NCBI GenBank assembly: GCA_963834015.1 | Contig: CAWIAG010000004.1 | Coordinates: 62,001 to 126,000 of the forward strand | Direction of reading: 5' to 3' | Source: FEN-1297 sp963834015 | GTDB taxonomy: Bacteria > Bacteroidota > Ignavibacteria > Ignavibacteriales > Ignavibacteriaceae | DNA: 64,000 nucleotides | Shown here: piece after piece, positions 34,987 through 45,195 of the stretch | Position numbering within the stretch: position 1 is the stretch's first letter | Layout of the letters: every line of letters begins with the position of its first letter | The notes under the pieces: generated by a model | Told to the model about the DNA's origin: nothing | What the model saw: the letters and a program-made list of their open reading frames with translations, nothing else | Database searches by the model: none | Made by a program: the position numbers and the translations under genes

Positions 34987-36972
34987 ATGAAATTATTGCT
35001 TTTCTATTTATTAACTATTATTACTTTTCTCATATTTCTCAGCTGCTCATCGGAATCATTTGTAAATTTAAATTCACTTAAAGAAGAATTAAAATTAAAA
35101 GATTTTCCAGGGCAGAAAGATTTTCCCGAAGCAGATGCTGTAGTACTAAATGAAGTTTATGATGTGAATGTTAAAATTAATGATGATTATGAGTATGAAG
35201 CTAATGAAAAAGTGAAGAATGTAATAAAACTTTTTAAAAATATAGATACTTATGCTTCGGTCGAAATTCCTATAGCCAACATTGATAAAATTTCAGATCT
35301 TCGAGCAAGAACAATAAAACCGGATGGCTCAATAACGGAATTAAACGACAATGACTTTCACACTATTGCCGGTAACAGTTATGGTTATACTTTTTACACA
35401 GATAATAAGACCATAAGATTTACTTTCCCTTCAATCGAGAAAAATTGTATAATTGAGTATGATTATACTCTTGATAAAATAAACCCGAGCTTTGAGGAAG
35501 AGTGGCCAGTACAAAGTGAAATACCTAAACTTCAGACTGTTTATAAATTAACCGCACCTTTGGTACTCATTAATAAAGGGAATAGAGAATTTAGGTTCGG
35601 ATTAAAATATAAATCATACAACTGTCCTGTTTCTGATTTGAATAAATATAATGATTCTGTTATTAGTTATTCCGATAAAAGCATTTCTTTTAATTGGAAA
35701 CAAAAAAATATTCCGGCTTTTGAACCTGACCCCATGATGCCTCCACATTCAAATTATCTCCGGTATATTGAAATTGTTCCATCAAAATGGGAGCATTGGA
35801 ATGACTTCTCTGACTGGTACTATAATCATTTATACAAATCACGTTTAATAATTACTGAAGATGTCTCAAATAAAGCAAAAGAATTAACTAAAGGTTGTAC
35901 CAACGAGATTGATAAAATTAGATGTATTTATAAATTTGTTCAGAAAATGCGTTATGTTGCGATTGAATTAGGGAAATCCGGAAGAATCCCGGCTACCCCG
36001 CAAGAAGTATTAATACACAACTATGGCGACTGCAAAGACAAATCTACGTTACTTGTTGCCCTGTTAAAAAGCATTGGTATAATGGCAAAACCGGTATTGG
36101 TATTAACTTCAAACGAAGGGCATATAGACAGAGAATTTCCAACCGGGAAATTTAATCACATGATTGTTAAAGCCTTAACAATGGGAGGAAAAGATTTTTG
36201 GCTGGATGCTACGATAGAACACTGTGGCTTAGGCGTCCTTGCTTCCGATTGCCAAAATATTGATGTATTGGTACTGAATGATGATGGAACAAGCCAAATT
36301 GAAACCACGCCGAATAGTACTTGTAATGATAATGTTGAAGATATTAGTATGAAAATAAATTTTTCGAACGCGGATTCTACTATTTTCAATATATTAATTA
36401 AATACAAAGGAGAGTTTAATATTGAACGAAGGGATTACTTCTTTGATAAGACCAGGGAAGAAATGATTAAACTCTGCAAATCGTTGGTTTCCGATAATTA
36501 TTTAAAAGACGAAGTTTTGGATTATTCATTAAATAATATCGATTCGACTGATTTAGACCTGGAATTGAAATTTAGACTAAATGTCCCAAATATTATAAAG
36601 AGGCAAGGTGATTTTTCGTTTCTGAATATAGATCCGTTCCAACTGTCCGCTGGTTGGAACTGGTTGGGGAGTGATAAAAGAAAATATGATATTGAAGTTA
36701 ATTATCCTTATACTATAAAAAAATCTATAGAAGTAAATCTTCCTAACAACAAATATAATATTAGAAATCTTCCCTCGAATTTATTAATTACAGACAGTAG
36801 TTTTTTCTATTCTAAAGAATATCAAACACTGGGTAATAATAAATTTATTATAAATGAGGATTTTTCAATTGCGGCCAAAGATATTAATGTATCTGATTTT
36901 TTTAAAGTAAGAAAATTTATTGATCAGGTGAAATTACGGCAGAATGAAAGAATTATTCTGACTTCACAATAA
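34987..36972 (+). CDS. DUF3857/transglutaminase-like lipoprotein, copy 1
   Basis: 661 residues. ATG at 34987 is chosen because GGGGAAG lies just upstream and the protein then begins with a lipoprotein leader ending FLSCSS (lipidated Cys at about 20); an upstream in-frame TTG at 34900 would bury this leader. Domains: DUF3857 (about 55-230), transglutaminase-like core with C349 (GDCKDKST), H391 (FNHMIVK) and D407 (FWLDAT), and a C-terminal beta domain of the DUF3858 type. The catalytic triad is intact. Likely an envelope-anchored peptidase, amidase or crosslinker. The substrate is unknown. A paralogue follows 94 bases downstream. Confidence 0.85.
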   Translation: MKLLLFYLLTIITFLIFLSCSSESFVNLNSLKEELKLKDFPGQKDFPEADAVVLNEVYDVNVKINDDYEYEANEKVKNVIKLFKNIDTYASVEIPIANIDKISDLRARTIKPDGSITELNDNDFHTIAGNSYGYTFYTDNKTIRFTFPSIEKNCIIEYDYTLDKINPSFEEEWPVQSEIPKLQTVYKLTAPLVLINKGNREFRFGLKYKSYNCPVSDLNKYNDSVISYSDKSISFNWKQKNIPAFEPDPMMPPHSNYLRYIEIVPSKWEHWNDFSDWYYNHLYKSRLIITEDVSNKAKELTKGCTNEIDKIRCIYKFVQKMRYVAIELGKSGRIPATPQEVLIHNYGDCKDKSTLLVALLKSIGIMAKPVLVLTSNEGHIDREFPTGKFNHMIVKALTMGGKDFWLDATIEHCGLGVLASDCQNIDVLVLNDDGTSQIETTPNSTCNDNVEDISMKINFSNADSTIFNILIKYKGEFNIERRDYFFDKTREEMIKLCKSLVSDNYLKDEVLDYSLNNIDSTDLDLELKFRLNVPNIIKRQGDFSFLNIDPFQLSAGWNWLGSDKRKYDIEVNYPYTIKKSIEVNLPNNKYNIRNLPSNLLITDSSFFYSKEYQTLGNNKFIINEDFSIAAKDINVSDFFKVRKFIDQVKLRQNERIILTSQ

Positions 36973-37066
36973 GTTGCAATATTTAGAAAATCTTTAGTTT
37001 GTTAAATTCGGGAAATAAGTATTATAACGAAATACTTAGGATTATTAAACAAAAAGGGTACCAGTC

Positions 37067-39088
37067 ATGAGAATAATTATTGTCTTTTTATTTTCGATTA
37101 GTTTATCATGTCTATTTCTTTCATGTGCGTCAAGTACATTTGAAAGTTTGGATTCACTTAAAGAAGATTTAAACATAAAAGAATTTCCTGAACAAAAAGA
37201 TTATCCGGAAGCTGACGCCCTGGTCCTTTCGGAAGTCCATGATGTCAAAATAGTTGATGATACCAAGCAAAGTATGAATGTAGTATCCAGCGCAGAGCCA
37301 AGTTTTGCTACTGAAGAAAAGCACGTAGAAATTATTAAACTGTATAAAAATATTGAGAAGCGAGCCTTTGTTGAAATTCAGTTAGCTTCGGGAAAAGAAT
37401 TAGTTAATATACATGCCAGAACAATCAAACCGGATGGAACTATAATTGAGTTAAAAGATGAAGATTTTCATACCATTACCGGAGCCGGCTCTGATGATGC
37501 TTTTTATTCAGATATTAAAGACATAAGATTTACTTTCCCGGGAGCAGAAAAAAATTGCATTGTAGAATTTGAATATACTCTTAAGGAAAAATATCCTTTT
37601 ATAAGGGATGAATGGAATATACAAAGCAGGCTTCCAAAATTACAAAATATATACAGGTTAACAGTTCCTGTTTTCTTTTTGAAAAATGGAGACGATGGTA
37701 AAGATCATGGATGGAAATTTAAAGCATTTAATTGTACTCTAAAGGATCCTGCAGTAGAAGTCCAGGAAACTACTTACGGGAGCTATCATTTGAATACAGC
37801 TTCTATTACATGGGAACAGAGAGATATTTCTGCATTCGAACCGGATCCTTTTATGGCAGCTGAAGAAAATTATATAAAGAATATCAAATTTATTCCTGCA
37901 GAATGGGAGAGCTGGAGCGATGTTTCAAAATGGTATTATGGACATTTATTTAAACCAAAACTTGTACTATCAGATAAGGTAACCAATAAAGCTAATGAAA
38001 TTATAAAAAACTGTACAAGTGAAGTTGAAAAAATAATGTGTATTTATGATTTTGTTCAATCTATCCGGTATATAGATATCGAATTAGGCATGGGGGGGTT
38101 TATTCCTCATACACCGGCGGAGGTGTTAGATCGAAAAAAAGGTGATTGTACAGATAAATCAATATTATTGCTGGCGTTGCTTAAGGCTGTTGGTATTGAA
38201 GCAAAACCCGTTTTGGTTTTAACAAAGAATGAAGGCTTTATTCATACAAAATTTCCAAATTGGAGTTTTAATCATATGATAGTAAAAGCATCCACACAGG
38301 AGAAATCAGATTATTGGATGGACCCTTCCGTTAAATTCTGTAAGTTAGGTACTTTGCCGTATCAATGTGAAGGTATTAACGTGTTGGTTCTTAATGATGA
38401 TGAAACATCACAAATCGAACTCACTCCCTCAAGTACTTCTAATGATAATGTCAAAAGCTTATTTATGAAAATTGATCTTACTAATATTGATTCAGTATAC
38501 TATGGGATTGAAGCCAGATATAAGGGGGAGTTCGGGATAGATTATAAAAAATTCTTGAATGAAAAATCACATGATGAAATGCTTAAATATTGTAAATCAC
38601 TTGTCTCTGATAAATATTTAAATGCAGAAGTTTTAAATTATTCAATAAGTAATCTTGATTCGATAAATTCAGATTTGATATTGAAATTTAATTTTAAAGT
38701 ACCGACTATATTAGAAAAACAAACAAATCTGGTTTTTCTTAATATGGACCCTTTTCCTTTATCTCATGATTGGGAATGGCTTGGCAGGGAAAAACGGATC
38801 TATGATATTGACTTTGATTATCAGTTTACTTTGAATAAATCAATAGAAATAATTTTGCCGGAAAATAAATATTTAATAAAAAGTTTACCCGCAAATTTCA
38901 GAAGTTCGAAACAGGGGATAAATTATTTTAGAGATATAAATTCTATTGGCAACAACCAGATTGTTGAAAATGAAAAATTTTCAATTACTAAAACGAAGAT
39001 AAGTGTGCAAAATTATAATGAAGTAAAAGATTATTTTGATAAGGTTAAAAATAAAATGGATGAAAGAATCATTTTAACTGCAAAATAA
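37067..39088 (+). CDS. DUF3857/transglutaminase-like lipoprotein, copy 2
   Basis: 673 residues, clearly a paralogue of the preceding gene over its whole length (shared blocks include DSLKE, PEADA, ARTIKPDG, LPKLQ, SFNHMIVKA and LNDD-x-TSQIE). The lipoprotein leader ends LSCASS. The triad is kept: C361 (GDCTDKS), H403 (FNHMIVK) and D419 (YWMDPS). It differs by an insert of about 15 residues near position 70. AAAAAGGG precedes the start. Tandem duplication with both active sites kept suggests two related substrates or a heteromeric enzyme. Confidence 0.85.
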   Translation: MRIIIVFLFSISLSCLFLSCASSTFESLDSLKEDLNIKEFPEQKDYPEADALVLSEVHDVKIVDDTKQSMNVVSSAEPSFATEEKHVEIIKLYKNIEKRAFVEIQLASGKELVNIHARTIKPDGTIIELKDEDFHTITGAGSDDAFYSDIKDIRFTFPGAEKNCIVEFEYTLKEKYPFIRDEWNIQSRLPKLQNIYRLTVPVFFLKNGDDGKDHGWKFKAFNCTLKDPAVEVQETTYGSYHLNTASITWEQRDISAFEPDPFMAAEENYIKNIKFIPAEWESWSDVSKWYYGHLFKPKLVLSDKVTNKANEIIKNCTSEVEKIMCIYDFVQSIRYIDIELGMGGFIPHTPAEVLDRKKGDCTDKSILLLALLKAVGIEAKPVLVLTKNEGFIHTKFPNWSFNHMIVKASTQEKSDYWMDPSVKFCKLGTLPYQCEGINVLVLNDDETSQIELTPSSTSNDNVKSLFMKIDLTNIDSVYYGIEARYKGEFGIDYKKFLNEKSHDEMLKYCKSLVSDKYLNAEVLNYSISNLDSINSDLILKFNFKVPTILEKQTNLVFLNMDPFPLSHDWEWLGREKRIYDIDFDYQFTLNKSIEIILPENKYLIKSLPANFRSSKQGINYFRDINSIGNNQIVENEKFSITKTKISVQNYNEVKDYFDKVKNKMDERIILTAK

Positions 39089-39236
39089 ACTTATAGTGAA
39101 ATAAAAATATATTTAAAGAATTGATGCCGGTGAAAGTGAAACAAAACAAAAATTAGATTAAAAGAAGAAAATTATAAATTCGAAAATAACAGGATTTATT
39201 CTTCCTGCAATGTATTATTTCAATAACGAGGTATTA

Positions 39237-42200
39237 TCATGGATTATCATTTCCCGTGATATTTTTAATGTCGTTCCCGAATAAATTCATGACTCTTTGC
39301 GAAAAGTTGATCAAAAACTTTATTAAACTTTCCGGCGAGTCAAATTTATTTTGAATAACCAGCCTCATTTTATCTTTTTGCTGTTCAAATATTATTGTAT
39401 TATGATATTCATTCATAATAAACTTCATTAAATCCAGGAATTTACTTTTATAGTAATCCTCCTTTTGTCCTTTAGGTAAAATTATCAGAGTATGTTTATT
39501 CTGAATAATTATTTTATCAAACAATGCATGGGATGCAAAAAGTTTAAGATTAGCTACTGCAATCAGCCTTTCTACAAGTATCGGCAGTTGGCCGAACCGG
39601 TCATTCATTTCTTCTTTGAGTTCTTCCAATTCTGAAATATTTTTAATGGAATACATGGCAGTATAAAAATTTAACCTGTCCATTTGTTCCGGCATATAAG
39701 CCGGCGGAATTCCAATCTCAAAATATGTGTCGATTGTAGGTTCTGTTCTTTCTTCAGGTTTTGGTAAGTCCTTAAATACTTCTTTAAACTCTTCATATTT
39801 TAGTTCCTCAACCGCTTCATTTATAAGTTTTACATAAAGGTCAAAACCAACTTCATTAATAAAACCTGATTGTTCTGTACCCAGTAAGTTACCTGCTCCT
39901 CGTATTTCAAGATCACGCATCGAAATATTAAAACCGGAGCCTATATCCGTAAATTCTTCAATAGCCTGTAACCTTCTTAGGGCTTTTTTACTTATTCCGT
40001 TAATTGAGGGTACAATAAAAAACGCATGAGCCTGTCGGTTGGACCTCCCTACTCTTCCTCTCAATTGATGGAGCTCTGCAAGGCCGAAGCGGTCTGCCCT
40101 GTTAACGATGATAGTATTTACATTTGGGATATCCATTCCCGATTCAATTATTTTTGTGGAAATTAGTACATCAAATTTCCTGTTAAGGAATCCATGAATA
40201 ACACTTTCCAGTTGAGAAGGCTTCATTTGCCCATGAGCAATAGCAATTTTTACATCCGGGAGATTTCTTTGTAAATAACCGGCAAGTTTGTCTATTGATT
40301 GAACTCTGTCATGTACAATGTAAACTTGGCCGTTTCGCCTTAATTCGTTCGATATCCACTCTTTTATTTTAAAAATATCAAATACAGAAACCTGTGTGTA
40401 AATAGGCTGCCTGTTAGGCGGCGGAGTTGAAATTATTGATAAATCTCTTGCTCCCAATAAAGAAAGGTTTAAAGTTCGCGGAATTGGAGTTGCTGTTAAT
40501 GTAAGCGTATCAACATTTAATTTCAACGAGCGTAGCTTTTCTTTTGCCATTACTCCAAAACGGTGTTCTTCATCGATTATAAGTAAGCCGAGATCCTTAA
40601 ATTTTACGTCTTTCGAAAGTATTCTGTGTGTACCAATAATAACATCAACTTTCCCTAAGCTTAATTCATTTAAAGTTTCAATTTGTTGCTTTTTAGTTTG
40701 GAATCTTGAGATGGAAGCTACTTTAACAGGAAATTGCATTAGCCTGTCTGAGAAGGTATTAAAATGTTGTTCGGCTAAAATTGTAGTTGGAACAAGTATT
40801 GCTGTCTGTTTACCTTCCTGGGCGGCTTTAAACGCAGCTCTAACTGCTATTTCAGTCTTGCCGAACCCAACATCGCCGCAAACCAGCCTGTCCATTGGAT
40901 TTTCAGCTTCCATATCTTTTTTTATTTCTTCAGTTACTTTTTCCTGGTCAGGAGTATCTTCATAGAAAAAGGATGCTTCCAGCTCTTTCTGCCAGACCGT
41001 ATCGGCATTAAATTGATAACCTTTAGTCGCCTTACGCTTAGCATATAACTCGATCAGGTCGCGGGCGGCTTCTTTGATTTTCTTTTTAGTCTTTTGTTTG
41101 GTATTCGTCCAATCAGCTGTGCCAAGAGTAGATAGAGTTGGAGTAAGGTTTTCGTTTGAAGAATATTTTTTTACTAAAGTAAGATAATTAAGATTAACAT
41201 AAACAATGCTTCCCGCATTGAAGATAATCTTCATTGATTCCTGGTTTATATCTCCTATATTTATTGTTTCAAGCCCTGCATATTTGCCTATTCCATAATC
41301 TTCATGAACTACATAATCTCCTCTTTTAATCGAAGCAAAAGTCTTTGCTTTGGATTTTTTATATTTTTTATTGGTTGATACTTTTGTCCGGTACGGTTTA
41401 TTAAAAATTTGATAGTCGGTAAGCAGGAGTATTTTTTCAGCCTTATTAATGAATCCTTTTTTTATTGCAAGAGTTTCAACTATTAGTTTATCAGATTCAA
41501 TCAGATTTTCCAGCTCTTTTCTGTCAATGCTTATGTTTTGCTGCCGGGATACAAGGGACTCTCCAAGGTCCATAAGGAGATCTTTTAACCTGGATGATTG
41601 AAGTTCATTCTCTGCAGTGATTGTAATGTTAAAACCGAGTTCAGTATATTCTTTCAGTGTAGAGAATAGGATTGAGTAATTTGAATTAATCGGCGGTGCT
41701 TCTGAAAATCCAAGATCAATTCTATCCTGCGATATCGCAAGTTCTTCTTCTATAATCCAGCGAGTATTTTCTTTTGAGGTGTAATCGAATGTTTCCGGAT
41801 CTTCAAATATTGTATCTTTTACAGGCTCTGTATTATTTTCAGGGAATTCAACATCAAAGTTTTCACTATTGGTCTTTGTTTCTGGTTCTTTTCCATCATT
41901 AGACTCAGTGAAAAGATTTATTTTTTTATATATTAAATTATTTAACTCGTATGACGAGGCAATAATAATTGGGTTATCCAAATAGTTGAAAATATCCGTC
42001 AATTCTTGGGGGGTATTACCTATTGTGGATAATGACCCGGCTAGTGTTACTATATCAACTGTTTCAATTGACCTTTGGCTTTCTGAATCAAAGTATCTGA
42101 TAAACTCCAGGAAATCGCCATCGTATTCAAGACGTGCCGGATTACTCTCACTATAAGACCAAAAATCAATAATTGCCCCGCGCTGGGAGTAATAGCCCGG

Positions 42201-42662
42201 AGCTTCAACAAATTTATCTTTTTGATAGTTGAGGAGATTCAAATATTCAATGAGGTCATTATATGTAAGTTTGCCCCCCGCCTGAATTTTTGTTGTTTCC
42301 AATTCAATTTGCTGTTTTAGAGGCAATTGACAATTTAACAACTCATATGTAGCAACAAGAATAATTTTTGTTTTTTTCGAAATTTCTGTAAGCTTTTCCT
42401 GGATCAATTCAGGTTTTAGTTCAGTTAAGAGTACGGCACTTTCTGAGATATCCAGTATATTAAGCTCTACAAAAAATTCCGCTGCGCTCTGAACATCCGG
42501 AGAAAAAACTATAATTTGATTTTCTGATTTTAATAAACTTTTTACGAAGATACTCTTAACCGAGCCAAATAAAGGCGAGATATTAGTTATCCTCCCCTTT
42601 TTTATAATTTTCCGCAGCGAACTTAAACTATGGCTGCCAACAATAGAATTTTCAATATTCAT
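39237..42662 (-). CDS. mfd: Transcription-repair coupling factor
   Basis: 1141 residues, the full length for Mfd, which strips stalled RNA polymerase from lesions and recruits UvrA. Seen in order: a UvrB-homology N-terminus, an RNA-polymerase-interacting domain with GDYVVHEDYGIGKYAG near residue 450, RecG-like translocase motor with Walker A GDVGFGKTE near 598, DEEHRFG near 697, GSGMDIPN-type motif (here ESGMDIPN) and QLRGRVGRS, and the C-terminal TRCF domain. An acidic insert (about 255-300, rich in Glu, Asn and Thr) lies in the N-terminal half and may be a lineage-specific linker. The gene runs against the expected fork direction. Confidence 0.97.
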   Translation of the reverse strand: MNIENSIVGSHSLSSLRKIIKKGRITNISPLFGSVKSIFVKSLLKSENQIIVFSPDVQSAAEFFVELNILDISESAVLLTELKPELIQEKLTEISKKTKIILVATYELLNCQLPLKQQIELETTKIQAGGKLTYNDLIEYLNLLNYQKDKFVEAPGYYSQRGAIIDFWSYSESNPARLEYDGDFLEFIRYFDSESQRSIETVDIVTLAGSLSTIGNTPQELTDIFNYLDNPIIIASSYELNNLIYKKINLFTESNDGKEPETKTNSENFDVEFPENNTEPVKDTIFEDPETFDYTSKENTRWIIEEELAISQDRIDLGFSEAPPINSNYSILFSTLKEYTELGFNITITAENELQSSRLKDLLMDLGESLVSRQQNISIDRKELENLIESDKLIVETLAIKKGFINKAEKILLLTDYQIFNKPYRTKVSTNKKYKKSKAKTFASIKRGDYVVHEDYGIGKYAGLETINIGDINQESMKIIFNAGSIVYVNLNYLTLVKKYSSNENLTPTLSTLGTADWTNTKQKTKKKIKEAARDLIELYAKRKATKGYQFNADTVWQKELEASFFYEDTPDQEKVTEEIKKDMEAENPMDRLVCGDVGFGKTEIAVRAAFKAAQEGKQTAILVPTTILAEQHFNTFSDRLMQFPVKVASISRFQTKKQQIETLNELSLGKVDVIIGTHRILSKDVKFKDLGLLIIDEEHRFGVMAKEKLRSLKLNVDTLTLTATPIPRTLNLSLLGARDLSIISTPPPNRQPIYTQVSVFDIFKIKEWISNELRRNGQVYIVHDRVQSIDKLAGYLQRNLPDVKIAIAHGQMKPSQLESVIHGFLNRKFDVLISTKIIESGMDIPNVNTIIVNRADRFGLAELHQLRGRVGRSNRQAHAFFIVPSINGISKKALRRLQAIEEFTDIGSGFNISMRDLEIRGAGNLLGTEQSGFINEVGFDLYVKLINEAVEELKYEEFKEVFKDLPKPEERTEPTIDTYFEIGIPPAYMPEQMDRLNFYTAMYSIKNISELEELKEEMNDRFGQLPILVERLIAVANLKLFASHALFDKIIIQNKHTLIILPKGQKEDYYKSKFLDLMKFIMNEYHNTIIFEQQKDKMRLVIQNKFDSPESLIKFLINFSQRVMNLFGNDIKNITGNDNP

Positions 42663-42735
42663 GAATCAAAATTAGTCAAAACGAAGGTACCAAAATACTA
42701 TATTAAATATTTAAAAATGGTAAGATTGCATAATA

Positions 42736-43527
42736 TTAAAATGCTAAATATATGTTAACTCCTGTTAAGGAAAAGTTTAATGAAATATTACTATCTCCAG
42801 GATTGCAGGCAGTTGTTAGATTGCTGACATAATTTCCGGAGAAATAACCGATTAAACTGCCGGTTATTACATCAGAGAACCAGTGATCATTATGGTAGAT
42901 TCTTGCGCAGGAGACCAATGATGAGGCAGAATAACAAAGTATTTTTAGATATATATTGTCCGTATTATTTGCCAGCACCGTTGATACGGCAAAAGATACT
43001 GTAGAATGGCCGGATGGAAACGAGGTAGTTGCAGCACTAAAATTAATAGGATGAAAATTAGCTTTCCCTTCATTCGTATATGGTCTGCTTCTACCAACTA
43101 CGGATTTTAGAACAGATTCTATTATTCCTGAATAACCGACTGCTTCAATAGTTTGGAGACCAAGTTTTCTTACATCTTTGTCACTAAATATCAGTCCATA
43201 CCCGTAGAGTCCACCGATTGCTATAAAAGTATATCCGCTTCCATAATAATTATCTATTGAAAATAAATCGTTATTAAAAGTTGATAAGTTTCTTTGTGAA
43301 AAATTCTTTACATTATTATCTATTGAATATCCGGTACCAATCAGTACTGCCGAACCTAAAAAATTTAACTGTGTAGATTTATCAAATTTAATGAAATCAG
43401 AAGCCAGGTGTCCGCCTGTATTAATAAAATCACTAAAGTCGTCGCCTACTTCATTCAATACTTGGGAATAATCTGACTGATGATTTAAAGTAATAAATGA
43501 AAGGAGTATTATGAAAAAATTTTTCAA
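42736..43527 (-). CDS. PAP2-family phosphatase
   Basis: 263 residues. A signal-peptide-like start (MKNFFIILLSFITLN) is followed by a PAP2 lipid phosphatase/acid phosphatase domain with the three motifs KSVVGRSRP, SFPSGHST and ARIYHNDHWFSDV, which hold the catalytic His and Asp. Such proteins dephosphorylate lipid phosphates, including undecaprenyl pyrophosphate, in the periplasm or membrane. The start is TTG at 43527: no in-frame ATG follows for a long way, and the leader would otherwise be lost. No good ribosome site precedes it. It is on the same strand as murQ, about 50 bases downstream. Confidence 0.87.
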   Translation of the reverse strand: MKNFFIILLSFITLNHQSDYSQVLNEVGDDFSDFINTGGHLASDFIKFDKSTQLNFLGSAVLIGTGYSIDNNVKNFSQRNLSTFNNDLFSIDNYYGSGYTFIAIGGLYGYGLIFSDKDVRKLGLQTIEAVGYSGIIESVLKSVVGRSRPYTNEGKANFHPINFSAATTSFPSGHSTVSFAVSTVLANNTDNIYLKILCYSASSLVSCARIYHNDHWFSDVITGSLIGYFSGNYVSNLTTACNPGDSNISLNFSLTGVNIYLAF

Positions 43528-43575
43528 TGGATGAAAAAGTTAAATTAGTTTCGGTATGTTAATTAAAAGTTCCCC

Positions 43576-44499
43576 TCAATAGCTTTGCGGACAAAACCGT
43601 TTGTTTTTATTTAATCTTTGTTTCGCATTATCAATATCAACACCTGCATTAATCATAACAAGCGCAGTTTTCACATGTCCGCCAGCTTTCTCTAACAACT
43701 CAGAAGCTTTATCGTATGAGATCCCTGTAATTGTCATAATAATTTTTTTTGATCGTTCTACAAGTTTCTTATTTGTCATTTGCAGATCAATCATCATATT
43801 TTCATACACCTTGCCCAGCCTTATCATCGATGCGGTTGTTAACATATTAAGAACAAGTTTTTGGGCTGTACCGCTTTTCATCCTCGTCGATCCCATTATT
43901 ACCTCAGGGCCGACAACAGGACAAATTGCAATATCAACCTCTTGAAAATTTAATTCTGCTCTCGGATTACACGTAACAAAAATTGTTGAAGCGCCAATCT
44001 GTTTTGCCTTTTTTAATGCACCCACAACATAAGGAGTTCTGCTGCTTGCAGCAATTCCGCAAACAACATCTTTATTTGTAATTTCAGCTTTTAAAACATC
44101 TTTAGCTCCGTTTTCTTCAAGGTCTTCTGCCCCCTCCTGGGCAATAAACATTGCTTCCTTTCCTCCGGCTATAAAACCGCTTATTAGATAATCGGGAGTT
44201 CCAAAGGTTGGAGGGCATTCGGCAGCATCAATAACGCCGAGTCTTCCGCTTGTACCAGCTCCAAAGTATACTAATCTGCCCCCACTTTCTAGCGCACTTA
44301 CAATAATTTCCACAGCTTTTTCAATAAAGGGCAATTCTTTTTCAACGGCAAGAGGAACCAACTTATCTTCGTTATTAATAATTTTCAATATCTCAGGCAA
44401 AGGTCTGTTATCAATATCCATAGATCGGGGATTTCTTTGCTCGGTAGCAAGTTTGCTGATTTCAGTGAATAACTCCTCGGAATCTGAAAAGGATTTCAC
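43576..44499 (-). CDS. murQ: N-acetylmuramic acid 6-phosphate etherase
   Basis: 307 residues. MurQ cleaves the lactyl ether of MurNAc-6-phosphate during cell-wall recycling. The SIS domain contains GGRLVYFGAGTSGRLGVIDA, with ECPPTFG after it, and the later STRMKSGTAQKLVLNML block. The glutamate in DAAECPPT fits the family's active-site region. The start is GTG (44499), overlapping the rsmG stop by 4 bases (GTGA), so translation is probably coupled. Peptidoglycan recycling next to tRNA/rRNA modification genes is an arbitrary operon mix. Confidence 0.95.
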   Translation of the reverse strand: MKSFSDSEELFTEISKLATEQRNPRSMDIDNRPLPEILKIINNEDKLVPLAVEKELPFIEKAVEIIVSALESGGRLVYFGAGTSGRLGVIDAAECPPTFGTPDYLISGFIAGGKEAMFIAQEGAEDLEENGAKDVLKAEITNKDVVCGIAASSRTPYVVGALKKAKQIGASTIFVTCNPRAELNFQEVDIAICPVVGPEVIMGSTRMKSGTAQKLVLNMLTTASMIRLGKVYENMMIDLQMTNKKLVERSKKIIMTITGISYDKASELLEKAGGHVKTALVMINAGVDIDNAKQRLNKNKRFCPQSY

Positions 44500-45179
44500 T
44501 TCTGTAGTTCCAATAATACCAGCTTTTTCCCTTTTTGATTTCTCATATTTGACGGTTTATAAAATAGTTCAAACACGGTCGATTTTTTAATATAGGCTTT
44601 ATATTTTAAAACAGCTTTTTGAAGTTCATCTTCAATATCACCGCCTTTTATAGAAGCAAGAAATGCTTTGTCTTTAACAAGTGGTACAGCATATCTAAGC
44701 AGAATAATGAGCGGAACAGTTGCTCTGCTGATAATTAAATCAAATGATTCGGAATATTCCGAAAGAAACAACTGGCTTTCAACACGGTCATTTATAACTG
44801 TAACGTTGCTAAGTTTTAAACGATCGACGAATTCTTTTACAGCTTCTATTTTTTTCCCTGTCGAATCAATTAAAACGCCTTTTGATTCAGGCCGCATAAT
44901 TGCAAGAGGAATGCCGGGAAAACCACCACCTGTACCGATATCCAAAAAGTGGGTACATTTTTCCGGTAAATATTTTGTAATGTACGATGATAAGAAAATA
45001 TGGTTTTCAATAATTGATTCGACATCTTTGCGTGAAATTAAATTAACCTTTTCGTTTTTTTCTGCCACAAGTTCTGCAAAATAGGCAAGACGCTCTATTT
45101 TTGCAGGATCGGGATTGAATGCATTATCCCAATAAAAAGATTGTAACTCCTTATAGTACTGTTCCTGTACGTCAACCAT
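44496..45179 (-). CDS. rsmG: 16S rRNA (guanine527-N7)-methyltransferase
   Basis: 227 residues. RsmG methylates G527 (E. coli number) of 16S rRNA with S-adenosylmethionine. The cofactor-binding motif is DIGTGGGFPGIPLA, followed by the acidic LIDSTGKK. The N-terminal KNEKVNLISRKD and the late ISRATVPL (with RA) are family hallmarks. It lies 16 bases after mnmG and overlaps murQ by 4 bases, the common mnmG-rsmG pairing. Confidence 0.95.
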   Translation of the reverse strand: MVDVQEQYYKELQSFYWDNAFNPDPAKIERLAYFAELVAEKNEKVNLISRKDVESIIENHIFLSSYITKYLPEKCTHFLDIGTGGGFPGIPLAIMRPESKGVLIDSTGKKIEAVKEFVDRLKLSNVTVINDRVESQLFLSEYSESFDLIISRATVPLIILLRYAVPLVKDKAFLASIKGGDIEDELQKAVLKYKAYIKKSTVFELFYKPSNMRNQKGKKLVLLELQK

Positions 45180-45195
45180 AAGAAATCCTCTCGAA

